From assembly GCF_030936135.1 (NCBI RefSeq), contig NC_082602.1, forward strand, positions 27,469,965 through 27,533,964: 64,000 nt of DNA. Reading direction: 5' to 3'. The notes beneath the pieces are model-generated. The model made no database searches and was not told the origin of the DNA. It saw only the letters and a list, made by a program, of their open reading frames with translations. Made by a program: the position numbers and the translations under genes. Positions within the stretch are counted from its first letter, which is position 1. Every line of letters starts with the position of its first letter. This document shows, piece after piece, positions 12,560-27,500 of the stretch. Source of the DNA: Gavia stellata. Taxonomy: Eukaryota > Chordata > Aves > Gaviiformes > Gaviidae.

Positions 12560-15500
12560 CTGCAGAAAAAAGGAAAATGCAGCCAGGCATGGAAGAAAGA
12601 ATTCAGTCTAACTCTCTCTTTTTAACTATGATAATCCAGATTAGTCATGAAAAAACCCACAGATGTCAGAGAGGAAGAATGCCCTAGGTACTAAAGCAGA
12701 GATGCATGTATTCAGAGGGAAGAGATCCAGTCTGTGCCTACGGTTCTCCAATTATCAACTGTTCCCACTGACCTTTCTGGGAAGTGTCAGGGCTGTAACA
12801 CTAGTAATGAAGGTGAAAGATAATAAGTCTTGCAAACTCTAATATACCGGGCTCACTCAGTACAACCTGGTGATGAAGTTAATAACTTAAGGGTACCTCC
12901 ACTGTCCACCTATGCAAGCCATCCAGTTTCTGCAACTGCAGAAGAAACCAAATGAAAATCCTTTTGCTCATACCCAACTTCAGCAACGTCTAGAACAGAA
13001 GGAAGGTCCATGGCCAGGACCTGTAACTGCTTGCCCAATGCTGGCATCTTGTGGAAAAACTGCTACAGTGCAATTTTCATTCACCTAGCAATGCAATCCC
13101 ATTCCCACAATTCAGACTACTCAGACAATTATGAGAGTAGAAAGTCACAGAACTTCAGTACCAAAATTTATTTTCTTTTATCCTCTTTTAAGATGAATGA
13201 ACCCTGAAAATGTACAAGAGAACAGAAATGTAAAATAATCCCCTTTCCTAGAGGGCAAGCCAGCGACAAAGGTCCTTAATGGCTGCAGTATTGCATGCAG
13301 CTACTGTGTGCCTGGTGGAGCCATCATTTGAAGCTCAGCTGTCCTACTCAATATTTCACCCAACAGACCCTGCAAACCCACTAATCATCAGTGCTGCAGG
13401 CCCTCAGTCTCCCCAAGTACTGAACTTCACCACAAATTTCTTTCTCCTCCATGGCTAACAATGTAAAACTAGCATAAATGAGACACATCAGCACAAACGA
13501 CTTTCCTCCTCCTCAGCCCTCAGCTCACATGATGTCAGGTGAGTTTGATAAGGGTACTGAGAAATTTCCATGGGCCAGAGAGATCCCTGTATTTTTTTTG
13601 TTGCTGCCTTAGGTTTTATTTTTGCCAATCTCTACTCTAGAATCAGCTGAGCCCCAGAACTGCCTTAGAAGCTGCCGAGAAAAGTCACTGGTAGACAGAA
13701 GGCAATGCTGAGTACTGGTAAATAAACAGTTCAGCCTATTAGGCTGAAATTCAGGCACAGATATTTCTTTAGAAGTCAGTGAGCCAGTGTGATGAAAGAC
13801 CTTTGTGGCTGGTAGCCAAAAATGCATCCACCCTAGGACGCATAAGTGCAGAGAACAAAATAATGCCTTTACCTGGTAATAGTGACTGTTGTTGCAAACA
13901 AAGTGGGTAGCTGCATTTTGCATTAGTCATAGGTTTGCTATAAGAAGGTCAAAGTGCCCATCCCTGATCTACAGTAACTTAGCTTAAGTCTCGATGAATT
14001 AGATTAGTGACTCAAGTGTTACCCAACAGTACAGTACATACTTTCCTCCTAGACGCTGGTAGAAAATGGCATTTTTGGGGTAGCTGCAGGTGTGTACAAT
14101 CATTAAGTAACACAGAAACACTCCTAGTGTACCGCGCAAACTTTGAGGGAATACACTCTTTGCAGCAGAGTGATGCTGTCCCTCTTTCATTGACATACTG
14201 GGTTCTAGCTTTTGTCCACCAGCTGAGGTAAGCCAGGCTTTGATTAACTGTCTTGCTGACTACTAATATCAGAGAGGACAGAGTTACAGGATAACTACCA
14301 TTTGCCCACTGTGGACATCTCACACAGGGTCCATTTTGACATACTAAATTTAACTTCAAGAGGTTCTGTTTTCTTCCTCTCTACTATTAGCCTCATCTAA
14401 GCCTAAAACCAGACCAAATGTGTCAAAGAAAAAAAGAGAGAAACAAATCTGGACTAAGTCTACCATTTTGCAGTTCAGTCTGGAGTCAAAATGTACTGTC
14501 ATCATCTTCTGGCTGTCTTAAGCCCCTAGATAGACCCACAGTGGCCTCGCATGAAGGCATTTAAGGTCAGGCTGTTTAGAATTACAGTTGGAGCCAAGGA
14601 CTAGGATTGTCATGTAGGGTTTGTGGAGCTCTGACTAGGCATGCTGAGGATTTTTTTTATTTGTAAAATAGTTCCAGGGAGCTGGGTTGGGCCTGAGAAT
14701 GTGTCACAACTAAAGCAATGGGGTGAGGCATTGCCTTGAAAACTGGCAGAGAAGTAACTCATTGGAGAAAAGAGTTTGGTTTATCATAAATCAATCATTC
14801 TGTCATGGAAGATTAATATAACTCTTGAAGGAAAATGGGTAGGAATTTCTTGCAACAAACAAGCAAAAGCCCTTGAGGTATTACCATGTTCTTATTTTCT
14901 CACTGGAAGCCTGCTGACTAGTCAAGGTGGAGCGGATGGCTAAGACTGCCATCCCACCAGCAGAGGGGGTCCGACAGTTACATTGAGCTCTGCGTTCTTC
15001 CATCATTCAGTGACAATAAAATACCCGCAGTACCCTGATGGTTTTGACTGAAGCTTCTTGGCTTTCCTTCTCAAAATCTTCTATTACCAGTGACCAGGGC
15101 ATTGAAAGGCCTCTTCTGAAAACTAGCAGAGAAAGAGACACTGACCTGGAAATTGTCCTCTTTACAACAGGAAACTAAGTAGGTGGAAAGCTTCAAGGAG
15201 AATGAGAGGCTAACAGAACAGTTGCTATTTTTAACCTGCTCAGTATGGAAAACATGGCTTTGAGGACTCAGGACTCTTCAAAGTCTTTTTTGTGACTGAT
15301 CTAACATGTTTCTCTCTATTGTTGACCCCTCCTGACTGGGAGAAAGAACTTCCCAACCTCTCATGGAGCACTGAGAGTACTTTACCAGTGTGATAAAACA
15401 AGAGGGGAGTTAAACACCAGGCAGTTGCTCAGTGCCCTGTGTCAACCCTATACAGGTTCTGTTCTTTGTAGTGGCACAATTATTAACAAAAAAACCCAGG

Positions 15501-18500
15501 CTCCTGGGAGAACTAGCTGATGTATAAAATGGGCAGAAGAATGACTTGACTCTTACAGAGAAGATGTTTGTATTTGTTAATTGGATAAAAGACAATAAAA
15601 CAGTGTGATTAGTAACTTGTTGCACTGAAACAGCTTCAGGCCAATAAGCCCATTTCACCTGCATGCCTAATAACATCTACTCCCTCCATCACCCAAAGAT
15701 ACAGAACTTTTACCTCCACCTACAAACCTTGTCTACAATTGTACCACTGCTTAAGGTAGCCAGTTGAAAACTCAAAAATAATACCACTTCACTTAGCCTT
15801 TTTCCACTGCAGGATAACCATCATATACCAGGTCCTACAAGCACTATTATAGTTACGATAGTATAAGGGTACGAGTGATTTAAGATTATATGCCTTATGT
15901 TCTAGTCAGTCATTTATTCTGTACTAAAGTGCATTCTACCCTAGAAATAGCTGCACTCCAGCAGCAAGTGATCCGTGCTGACACATTCTGCCCAATGAAT
16001 TGAAAGAAACTCTGTAGCAATGTACTTGTGTAATTAGCAGACATTCAAGTCAAGCACAAGCTATCACCATAGCAATAAGACACAATAGGCTTGAGGGACA
16101 AGGATAGTTCAGAAGCTATGAGGTACATTATCTGAAAAGAAGTGGATTTTGTTAGACTGAAATCCCTACCTACAAAGAACAACCACCTGAGCTCTACCTG
16201 AGCTTAAAATCTACAGAAAATATCTTACTGACTTACAGTAAGTTTTATTGTTGACTTAATGGAGGAAGGGATTTCACCTTTCTATATGGTCACTTTTGTG
16301 TCAACTCCCCTGTAGAAACTGAACTAACAAGATTTGCTACTTATCCAGAGTGCAAAGCAACAGCTGCTAATTGCTGACCTAACTTCATAACATCTGGTTC
16401 CTCCCAAAAATCTAAGTATTCTCAAAAGATACAGATTTAAGATAATGGCTGGTTATTTCAGATCTGAGATGTTTGCTTCCTGCTGGGCACACCTGCTCTT
16501 TCTCTCTCCATGCTCACAGGAAGCTGCTCTTGCACTCCTGCTTTTAGCTATACTGATTAGCTACACCAGCAACTTAGCTCTGAGTTCAAGGGTAAGGACA
16601 AGAAGCATATCTAATCCAGCAGCAGGAGGAGATATTGTCATTAATATATCAGCACCAGCTCATCAGAGCCCTGATCACACTGCTACTTACGCCTGGGTTT
16701 TCGACAGTCTTCTTTAATCACATCAAGGGTCACTTTAAACAGCTCCTTATCATGGTCAGTCACCTGGAGAAAACAGAAGAAACTGGCAATTTATAGCAGT
16801 CTATTCCACAGTAAACGGCATGACTGTTGAAAAGCAATCCAAGGTCATGATGTATTCTAAACTAACACTGTCATAACTACAGTCTGCATTATATACTGCC
16901 TCTGAGATTAATAATCAATGTTAAATCTTCAGTTATTATTTTTAGTACTATTAGCAGCATGCATGAGTTAGGTGAAGAGCATGATATACCAGAATTCAAC
17001 CCAAAGGAGGGCGACCGACTCAGTAGAACACGAAGTTTCAACCCACTTCGATAGAGAGAACTGTCCCAGGCTTCAGTGTGCTCAGCCGCATCAGCACACA
17101 GTTTGGCAACCCAGTGAACACAGACTGCGCTTGGAACAGCAGCAGTGCTTAAGTCTGGTGCTGAGTTACAAAAAGAACAACTCAGTGGGTGATACAGAGG
17201 TAAAAGCAACAGTGAAGTAAGCTGCAGATAAGACTTTTCACTAAACAGACAGCACTTGGATGTCCAGCTTCTCTTTCTGAAACATTTCTACTATTTCTAC
17301 TGACTATGAAAGTCATACCCCCAAACTTGTTTGCAACCACAGCTCAGTTCCTTACATGGTATAAGTCCTTGGAGCTACTAGGTTTCTGGAAAACCACCCC
17401 TTTTTCTTGTAGCATCCTTATTGCTTCCTTAAAAACACCGTGAATCCTTTTGGAACTGGAGTCACTTTTTGACTTCACCTGGATGGGAAGAAAGGAATGA
17501 AGGAGATGGTGAAAAAAATCTCAGCTCAACTTAAGTTACCAGCAAAAGCTCCGGATACTTTCAAGAGCTAGAGGACTTCAGGTGATTTTGTTACACATTT
17601 TTCTTCATTTAGTAATTCACAAATCATACCTGTTATGTATGAACTAACCAACATCCCTAAGCTTTAAAAAATACCAAACCAAACAAACACCAGAAGCTTG
17701 TGCTATTCTTAAGGAACCAAATCTCCTAACTGCCTTCTTTGTATTTAGCAGCTATTTGATTATGTACTGAGAACTCTCTTTCAAAATAGGCTTGTGATGC
17801 TCGCAGAGCATTCGACTGTTTAGCTAATCAAGCTTTGCTCATATTCAGAGTTTTTCTGGTAATAAGAGTAGGAAGACAGAGAGATCAGTGCTTTGTAAGG
17901 TGATATTCAGGAAGAGTCCAAGTGCTGGGGATTGGATACCCATCTCCTGATTTGAAACTGAGTCAGCATCCAAGGAAAAGGAAGAAACTGGCAAGAATAG
18001 TATTTGTTTCTTGTCCCCTTAGTTTTCAAATTTTTTACACACATTCTGGTCATGCTCTCAAGAGTTTCTCCGCAGCCTAATGAAAGGAAAGGATAAAGAG
18101 CATGCAAGAAATTAAGACAGATATATGAGATAAGGGAACAAAGGATTCAGTTTTGAAGGCAGGTAGGAAACAAGTCTCTTATGAAAGGAGAACAATGTGT
18201 CCGGAAGTCCATAACTGAGGAGGTTATTTAGAACAAAGGGTTCTGTGTTTGGGACACATCTAACAGAGTAGGGAGGAAGAAAGTGGAAAAAAAAATAAAA
18301 TCAGGGAAAAGCAGGATTTATTTGGAAGTAGAGCAGAGCTAAAGACAGTGGAATGATAGCTAGGGAAGTGGAAGGAAGTAAAGAATCAGTTGTGGAGAAC
18401 AGAAAGTATGAGTAGATAAGAGCATGACCACGACTTACTCTTCTCCATCTCTATCTGTCCTACTATGTCCTTCAACCTCCCATTTATCTACACAGACTGC

Positions 18501-21500
18501 TTCAATTCCCCAATTGTTGTTTCCTCATCTGTTGGGAGCACACTGTGCTCCCTGTGGTTTTCTTTGAGAACAGAGCTAAACTGCTTCCCACAAACCAACA
18601 CGCGATAACTAGAACCACACCAGAGCAACCAAAGCAAGATTTGCCAAACCATTTCTTCAGCTATCACTGTAAATGCTCCCATCCTGTCCTGAACAAAAGT
18701 ATCAGACTTCACATATCCTATTTCACTCACCAGATGCACTCACGGAAGCCTTGGGAGTAAAACAGGCAACAACCACGTACTGGAATGAATTCACACAAAT
18801 AAGTGAAACAGACACCACATTAGCAATGGAAGAATATCTTTTCACAAAACGTTCATTCGATCCATTTGCAAGTCTCAAGTGAAACTCCGACTGCTTTAAG
18901 CCTGGAAGCTGATGTGCGTAACTGGGAATAGTTCAGAGATCCAATAGGAATATTAGCGTTAGCACGCATCACAGGTTTCTCCATCCCCTTCCTCCAGCTA
19001 ATCCTCAATATTTCAACAGGCCATAATCACATCTCTCTCTCTCTGTCCCCCAAAAGCTAACTATCTTTTCCTCTCAAATTGACATTCAAAACCAATTGCC
19101 TAATAGTTCAAGATAATTAACATAGAACAATGGTTATTATTCTCACTTCAGTTTTCTCCTTCTGTTCCAGACTGAAGGGCTTCAGTGCTGAACAGCCTGT
19201 CCCCCTGTCCACCACTGCTTCTAACTACAAACTTGACCATACATTTGGACACCATTCCAGTCACAGCATTAATACCACTATCATATTTCTCTTCATAGGG
19301 CTTCTTCTGATGAACTGAAGAAACAAACATAAAACGTAGCAGGAAGGGTTAAGTGAAGAGTGAACATTTTCTCATGGAAAAGCACATTCTCATAGCCATA
19401 TGTAAAATGAAGAGACTTTGCCTCTCACTCAAAGGCAGTAACAAATCCTCAACAATCTAGGAAACTGCTAGCAAAGCAACCACCTCAAGACTCTGATCAA
19501 TTTTTAATGTGAAAGCAAACATTTGGGGAGAAAAAAAGATAAAAGTATCTCCAAAGAAGCACAATAATTATTCAGTTTGGTTTAACACTGTGATCCCGTC
19601 AGAAAAGGGAGATAATTAATAACAGACTCTGTATGAACTGACACACAGCTCAGCCTGCATGGATACTGAAACAGAATCACTAAGAATGCAAGTCAAGGGA
19701 TTGACAGAACGAAGGCAGAGAGGCAGGCTTGGGAGAGAGAAAATAAGTGAGCAGCTGCTACATATCAGCACCCTTTCATACATGCTGCAGAGTCCAAGGG
19801 AAAGGGCTCCATGGCAGGACTATTCCCAAAGAACAAATGAGGACTCCTACCCTCTTCAGGGGCTTTAATATTATCCTGAAATGACAGGAAAAGTTTGGGG
19901 TTTTTTTCCTAGTGTGCTCTAGAACATGCTTCCTCCTCTTCATCCCTCCAAGTAAAGCAACAATTGAGTTTCTTTGTTAGCACGATCTAAAATTACTTAA
20001 TCTGTTCTTTCGGTCCACCCAAAATATCTCCAGCATCTCATCCTGCAAATTGATAAGTCAGTAGTACTTCTTCCCAATACCTTATCACTTTCTTTTATGC
20101 CAAACCAGGCCCTCATTTCCTCTGGACTTGGATTCCCCCTCAGAGCCAACATACACCTAAGCTTGTGATTTAGTCTACTGAGCAGAAATCTACGAAAGAC
20201 TGAACATGGCGCTATACACAGAGAGAAGAAATCTACGACTATGAAATCCTATGTGATTTCACATGCCTGCTTTTATTTCAGGAGGAGATTGAAAAATGCT
20301 TGCATTTCAACAGTTATAAAGATGTATTGTAGCTGTTAATGTAGTTCCTTCTTAGTCACAGCTTATTAGCCATCACTTTACTTTTTCAAAGCTTTTCATC
20401 TGAGAAATGCAGATATTAAGTAGTTTAACTGCTGATCCAAAGCACCAGCAAGATTTCAATCTGGATTTTGAATTTATCTTTCACAGTGTTCACACCTCAT
20501 TTTGCAAAAAGTGCCCCCCTTTGGCATGTCTTAGTTTCAGGGTGCACAATTTCAAGCTCCACGAATTGCTGACAGCAGGGGCTCCCCCGTCTCCCAGATC
20601 AGGTCCTTTTCAAATAAATGAAGCTGTACATCCAAGCACAGGTGCATCCAAAAATCACTTCTGCAAAACATGTTTTCGCCCCCCGCCTCAGAGAGAGAAG
20701 CAGCTATTAGATAACAATTTTACCATCACTACCCTCCCTCCCAAGACCAGCCAAAGACTCCGTAGCAAAGCCAACAGAAGAATCCATGTCTCCAGAATTA
20801 AGTTGGTATTTTAATCAATATATTCCATCCGATGGGTCTTATATGGCTTAGTGGGCTAGTGCTATGCAACCAGTTATTCTCAGATCTTTAAAACAAGACA
20901 AACTCTCTGTACAATCAATAATAGGTCAAAGAATGAAGTAGTACAGGAATTAGTCAGTCTGTTCAAAATGCTGAAAGTATGTAACCTTTGGCTCATTATG
21001 AATCACAACACACCCTGATGGTGTTAAAGCTTCCTGGTATAACCACACACGTGATTCTACTCATGGAATTGCCCTTTGCAATTCCTCATGCAATGTTTAA
21101 TCCTTGGCTTAGACAGGTGACAATTTTAGTAATAGTGATTCTGGACATGTCAGTCCTGAAGTCCTATAATAAGCTTTGCAATATACATATTTAAAGTAGC
21201 AGTGAAGGTTCCGCAAGAGGCAAGAAGACAAGCACGTAGCATCAAGATTGTATAATGCACTATGTTATACCTACAGTGCAATGTACAGGGTATCTACAAT
21301 AAGTATGAACAACACTGTAAAACTCCCTGCTTTAACTACTTGTCATTGCTGACCTTGAGATAATATTCAAATCAAGAGAAGTACAAACAGCAGAGTCTGG
21401 AAAGCACAACCCAGGTTATATGTCCAAGCTAGTGACATACACAAACTGGAACGGTAATACTAAAATAGCACACTCTATAGCTTATGCATGGATGAAGTGC

Positions 21501-24500
21501 ATAAAAATGGTTAATCAAGGTTACAAGTCCTATTTGATCCATCCAGTTTCTCAGCTGGATTAAGTTCACATGTAGTTTTCTTTTAAAAAAAAAAGGAACC
21601 AAAGGCTTGTCCGTTTGCCAAACATAATTGCCTAAGTCCAGCAAGTACACTCTTTAGGTTCTCTATGCACAAGATTACTTCTGTTTTTCGCTTGTAGTCT
21701 TCCTTGCGGTACCCACCCCTCCAGTCTCAAAAGTCATTTGTTTTAAAGTGTAAGGAAAAGGCTACAGCTTCAGGATAGAGGGGACACTGGTTATGTGAAA
21801 TAAAGATCCACTTGTTTTAAAAATCGTAACACATTTGTTAATTTTGAATTATTTTTAAAAAACCCAAGCCTTCTAATTCTCTTATCCATCCTCCATAGAC
21901 TATAAAATTAAATGTTCCTTAGTATATGTCTGAACAGAGGACATGATTTGAGTTCTGCCATGAGCATCTACTAGACAGAAATTTATTCCGGAGAGCCGGA
22001 AGACTGCACTGCTGGGGAGCCATTAGGACTGGAACTAGGTATTGCAGGACATGTATGGAATGTGGACAGGGCTCAGGTACAGCAGTGCTGAAAAGGAACA
22101 GAGAGATGCTGCCTACCTCAAGCTATCCCAGCTACCTCCTTCCACCTTCACCCCCTGCTCCGCTCCACTGCCAGTGACTCCATAGCAGCTCACCACCGCC
22201 CTAGAGAAAATATTCCACAGGGAGATACCCTCCCACTATGATGAACACTGTGCAAGTACTTTAAAAGTTGGGAAAGAGATGAAGAGGGTGCACAACATCT
22301 CCTAGGATCACAGGGAAAGGAAGAGAGAGGCAAGAAGAGAGTTTAACAGCAACTGTGCTCTAGAACACTGAATAAAGTTATACATCCAAATAACTCATCC
22401 TTTCACATGCAGAAAAAGTGCAAGAAGTGAACAAGTGCGTATATTGCAGTGTGGCCTGATTAATTTGTCTAGCTCCTGCCTTGCCAAATAGGCATGAAAT
22501 AACATCATTCCACACTAGCAGCACTCCTTATCCATTTGGTTTGAGGGAGATGCAAAACAGAAGACTACAGAGGGGAAAAGAAAGAAAGAGTGACAGAAGT
22601 CAGACTTATCACACTTTTTGTGGATCAAACTGAGTACTTGACTCTGCCAATTATAAGAAGTGACACTTTCAAGAGACAGAGCAGAGGAACAATAAAATGC
22701 ATTTCCAGAGCATTACTAGGCACTCCTCTTAAGGCATTCAGGTCACTTGACAACTGCAGGTTCTTTCTTATGCAAAGAGATATAAGCCTCTTTGCAAGGA
22801 ATTAATACCAAAGGGCAATAAGGAGAACTGCAATTTCTAAATAAGCATCTGTGTGCCCAAATTCCTGGGACATATACTCACACCCTTGCATCAGGGTCAG
22901 GAGCAACTATTAATTATTATGATAGCTCCTCATGACTGCTAGCAATGCTGATGCTATATTGTTTTTGTTTGCTTGTTTTTTGTTTGTTTTGTGCCATACT
23001 ACGTTTGCTCTGCACTAGCTCCTAGTTTAAATGGCTTTGCAAGTTATTCATCTTGATCTTTCTACAAATGCTGAAATTTCAAAAGATGGAAGTTTCCAGT
23101 ATTAGTCACAATGACCACTACTTCCTTTAACGTAAAGTGTTTGGGAACTTTTAATACTGTTCCAGCTAGTTTAGAAAAATACCCTGTCCCATGTTGGATA
23201 TTCTAGTATCAAACTTTTCTGTCAAAAATGTGAGTAGCTCCTGTTATTGTTTCTATCCATGCTTGCTTTAAACAAAAATGCCTTTAATAAAAATAAAAGA
23301 AACAGCTATCATGAAGCAGCTATCAGAAGCAGTTCAACAAGGCCAACAAGAATAGAGCTTTTCATTATTATTCAGCCTCATCTAAAACGGACTGGGTTTT
23401 GGGTTTGGTTTTTTTTTTTTTAAGAATTAAACAAACATCAGATGTTAACATAACATAGCACTTAACTTTACAGTGCATATCAGAATCAGGCGGTAAAAAT
23501 GACTGCCATGGATTTATTTCTCTACAGAAAACCAAAAAGTAAACAAGTGAGTCACAACGCTCTAGTTTAATAGTTTCAGTTGCCATTGGTAACATGATAA
23601 AAGCCATAACTCTGTTACTTCTGCAGAAGTTTACCACTTCGTATCAGTTGAGAATCTGCTCTGTAATTTATCCAAATAACTCAGAGTAACACAAAGCCAT
23701 TTTACAAAATGTTTTTTGTTCTATTTCCCATTCCATAGTTGGTCAACAGCATACTATCTCACTGGATTTTCTTAACAGTTTGGTTACGTGCAATTGCATG
23801 TGAACTGATTTCAATTAAATCCCACCTTCTGATCCTTTCAATCATGGCCTTTCACTACTAGGAATTTCCAACAAGAGAAACATGTAACAGAGAGCACTGT
23901 TCATCCACTCATAATCTCCTTTTGAAAGCTACATCTATATTAATATATTGAGCTTCAAATGAGAAACAAGACAAAGATTTTGTGCTTCCTTCTCCTGATC
24001 AAATTCAGGATCTCAAACATCTGCCCCAAACAACTCAAGCACCTTAAAGGGATCTCCTTTTCTGATACTGCCACTATTTACAGATCTAGGTAAGATAGTG
24101 CCTGTTGCAGACTGTAAGATTACTCAGCCCTAATACACAATTACCCTTAAGAACAGAAATTTCTGATATGGCTTTCTTCAGTCTACTTTTATACATCTCA
24201 AGTGACAATGTTTCCTCAAACCTTGCAAATAATTCATGCATAAAGCTAAAACACTTGTGGTTTTTGAATTCTCTGAAGGCACCAGACTCTTATCTGGTTG
24301 TTTATGCTTAAAAAACTACATGGTATTATCTCCCCCACTAAAAACTTGAAACTGTTACATTCACTCACCTCCTGACAGATGGGACTGGGTAGATGCCCAC
24401 CAGCCAGTGACACCAGGGTATCGATTGTTTCCAACTCCTGTTGGTAAAAGGTCTGAATTTTGTTTTCTAATAGAAAGCCTTTCACTTTCTCATGCAGCAT

Positions 24501-27500
24501 ACTGATTGAGAAATTCTGACCCTCCAGGCCACTACAAGGATACAGAGAACATGTAAAAAGGCAAGAAATACACTACTAATATTTTTTTAGAGTGATTACC
24601 TAAAGTTAGCCTGCTAGACTGGTTTAAAAGGTCAAAAGGTATTTTACTGTCCTTAAAGAATCTGAATTTAAACCCATCATTATAAAACAGACCATTTTTA
24701 TATATGCAATAAACATCCAACTGTTCCTCTTCAATCATTTGCTGTAGCAGTGTTGTTATTTTAAGATCTGCAATCTCTGAAACCACACTACCTGCATCAG
24801 ACCTGCCAATAAGCATCCAGCTACCCTTAAACTGAATGCAGGAATGAGTGTTTGACTCAGTTTACTGAGGTTATGTATTTGTGATTTGACAATGACACAG
24901 CCAGCAGAAGTTGAGAGCATTCCAATGGAATGGCTCCTTATCCTTACACATAAAACAAAATCAGGCAAGGACACTGCTCCATCTAATCTATTGACCTTAC
25001 ACCCAAATCTTGCTCAAAACCCCAGCTTTTTTTTCTAGATTCAAGAGGTCTGTACACAGTATTTTACTACCTTCCTAATATTCACTTTGGTTCAGCATTA
25101 TATGTCTTTGGACAGGTATCTCATCTATATAGATCATCAATTATTTGGGAGAAAAGCAGGCTGCTACTGTATGTTTGTGCAGAGTCTAAATCACAGTCAG
25201 GCCCTGTTCTATCTTTCTCCACAGTTATTACAATAACAAATAAGCAATAAGAAAATCCCACGCTTTGCCTCAAGACCAGCCTGGATACTGCATTTACCTC
25301 TGTCCCTGCTCGGGGCCTTGGAAAGGTTTATCGTAAACTTCTCTATAGAGACAGGGGAGCTCCAGCATTCTTGAAATCTGAACATCACACACAGGATCAT
25401 CCACTTTATCTGGAGCGGCAAAAAGAACACACAACTATGTACTTGGCCAGGACTGCCATACCAATCTTTTAAGCAAGTATACCTGAGGCAGCACAACAGA
25501 GCTTCACATGCCAATATTAAATTGGCAAATTTTGTTCGCTGTTGTTCTTACAAAAACAAAACCACGAAAGCCACCCCTGCTTTTACAGTTTACAAGGAGG
25601 TACATGACCTGTTGTGGTGCATTGCAGATTTTGCTTTTGTCTGACAACTTACTTAACCAGAATTTATGATATCTATTTTACCTTTCAGCAGTCTTTATCC
25701 ATTAGATAAAGTTAACACACAGTAAGAAGCTTTATTTTGGCCAAAGCAAAAGCAATTTAAATGCTATTTGAATTGCGTTGGCTCTCCTTTAATGAAACAA
25801 TATTATTACCAGCCCTTGAATAGGTTATATATTCATAAATTTTCTGTCTGGAAAGGAAGGTTGAATTCCCTCTCAGATTGTAGCTAGAGCTGAAAAATCT
25901 AGACTTTTTATCTGAGTTACACAGAGTTTTTAAATGACTCCTTTGGTGCGGGGAAGCCCATCTTTTCAGTATTGTCTCCAAAAAATTTCACTGGGGAAAA
26001 CCAACTCCTCCATGTCTGCACTATTGTGGAAGAGAGAAATTGTTATGTAACTGGAAGCTCCTAGGGTGTAAACAGTGGACTGCAGAACCCTGCTGCCCAA
26101 AGAGCTGTCAGATACAGCGGCAGCACCTGCATGCAGATCTGTGCCCAAGTGACTGAAGATGAGGAACACTTCTCAGTCACTCTGCAGAGCCAGAGAGTTT
26201 AGGAGAACCTGGGTTTCTGTGGTACAATGTGTCCATACGGTGCTGTCTGCCCATGAAATAGATTATACAGGCTGCGATAAGCAGCAACCGTTTCTCCAAA
26301 GCAGCTAATGCTCTTGATGGAAGTGTGACATAAAAGGCCACCAACTCCGTTCCCATGGGCTTTGGCTGTTCTACTTCAACACAAATAAATCTGAAGAGCA
26401 AGTCACTCTCACAGATACCCAACCACAGTATCTGCATAGCATTCTTGTATGCATGCTAGTCATCTTTTATAGATTTTCCAGAAATGCCTCATTTACAGGC
26501 AATCTAATCCCACACATTAAGGAGTGTGTTTTCTGACCTTACACTGCTAAAACTGAAATAAGACACACAGATTAAAATCTCTTTAGAAAAATGAGATGCC
26601 AGAAAATAAAGTGGAAATTATTCAATGAATTACACGCAGCTTAGATCTTCTCACAAATTCAAACAACTAAGTTTCGTATATCACAGATCCATAACACTCA
26701 CAAAAACATGAAGCTTGAATTTCTCTTTGTTGCCTGTAGGTTCGGATGTGACCTCTCACCCTGACAACATCCCCAATCTCCAGCTTGGTTTTCTGGGTCA
26801 CCATTTCTTGGAGTTTCTTCATCTGCTCAAGCACAGTAAGACTGCTGGGTGTGCTTGGATGACCTGTAAGAAGTGGGGGGAAAGCAGATCAGTCATTAAG
26901 GCCAAGAGGACTGTCCTTTTGCATTCATCCAAACACCTAAGCATCACAGGAATCACATTGCTAAAGAAAAGGGTAAGGTCCCAGACACCATGTGTCCTGG
27001 GTAGCAAAACTTTTGGATGACAAAGTTAGTTTACAGCATTATATTTATTTAAATATAGTTCACCTGGGGAAAGTGTAAAACGGAGGAGATACTGATTTAC
27101 GACTGAAAATGTCATAGATGGTTGCAAAATTGAAACATTAATTTGAAATGTGTTTTGTCATTTTTTGATTTTTGTCATGCTAAGATGGATGAGAGAGGAA
27201 AAGAAAGGTCAGCTGAACTTTTTACATAAAAGAAGAATGAGTCTTCTCAGGTGGGGCCAAAGTATACATGTGATGCAATTTGATGTCTATACTGAAGTGA
27301 ATGCAACTTGACAGAACTTCACATTTACGTAACATGCCTTTGCAGAAGAGTAAATTTTTCGTAACTTAAAACCTGATTAATGATCCAAGTATCCCTGATC
27401 ACAATTACAAAAGGCTGGAAGAAAGTCTCCTGTGCCCCCTAGGAGTTGTTTTCTTTAGCAGGTACAAATGAATTCATTTCCATTAATAACATAGTGTCCA

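Noticed and set aside
12219-12611. A 130-codon plus-strand frame
   Set aside because: It is the antisense shadow of the last STN1 exon, whose minus-strand frame matches the family and ends in the expected stop.
20407-20814. A 135-codon plus-strand frame within STN1 intron 7
   Set aside because: There is no recognisable protein similarity and no splice logic. The sequence hints at decayed repeat, but I could not place it in a family.
25209-25514. A 101-codon minus-strand frame over STN1 exon 6
   Set aside because: It overlaps the real exon in the wrong frame; the STN1 frame and splice sites explain the conservation here.
26177-26437. An 86-codon minus-strand frame between STN1 exons 5 and 6
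   Set aside because: It is inside an intron, resembles no known protein, and including it would break the perfectly phased exon 5 to 6 junction.
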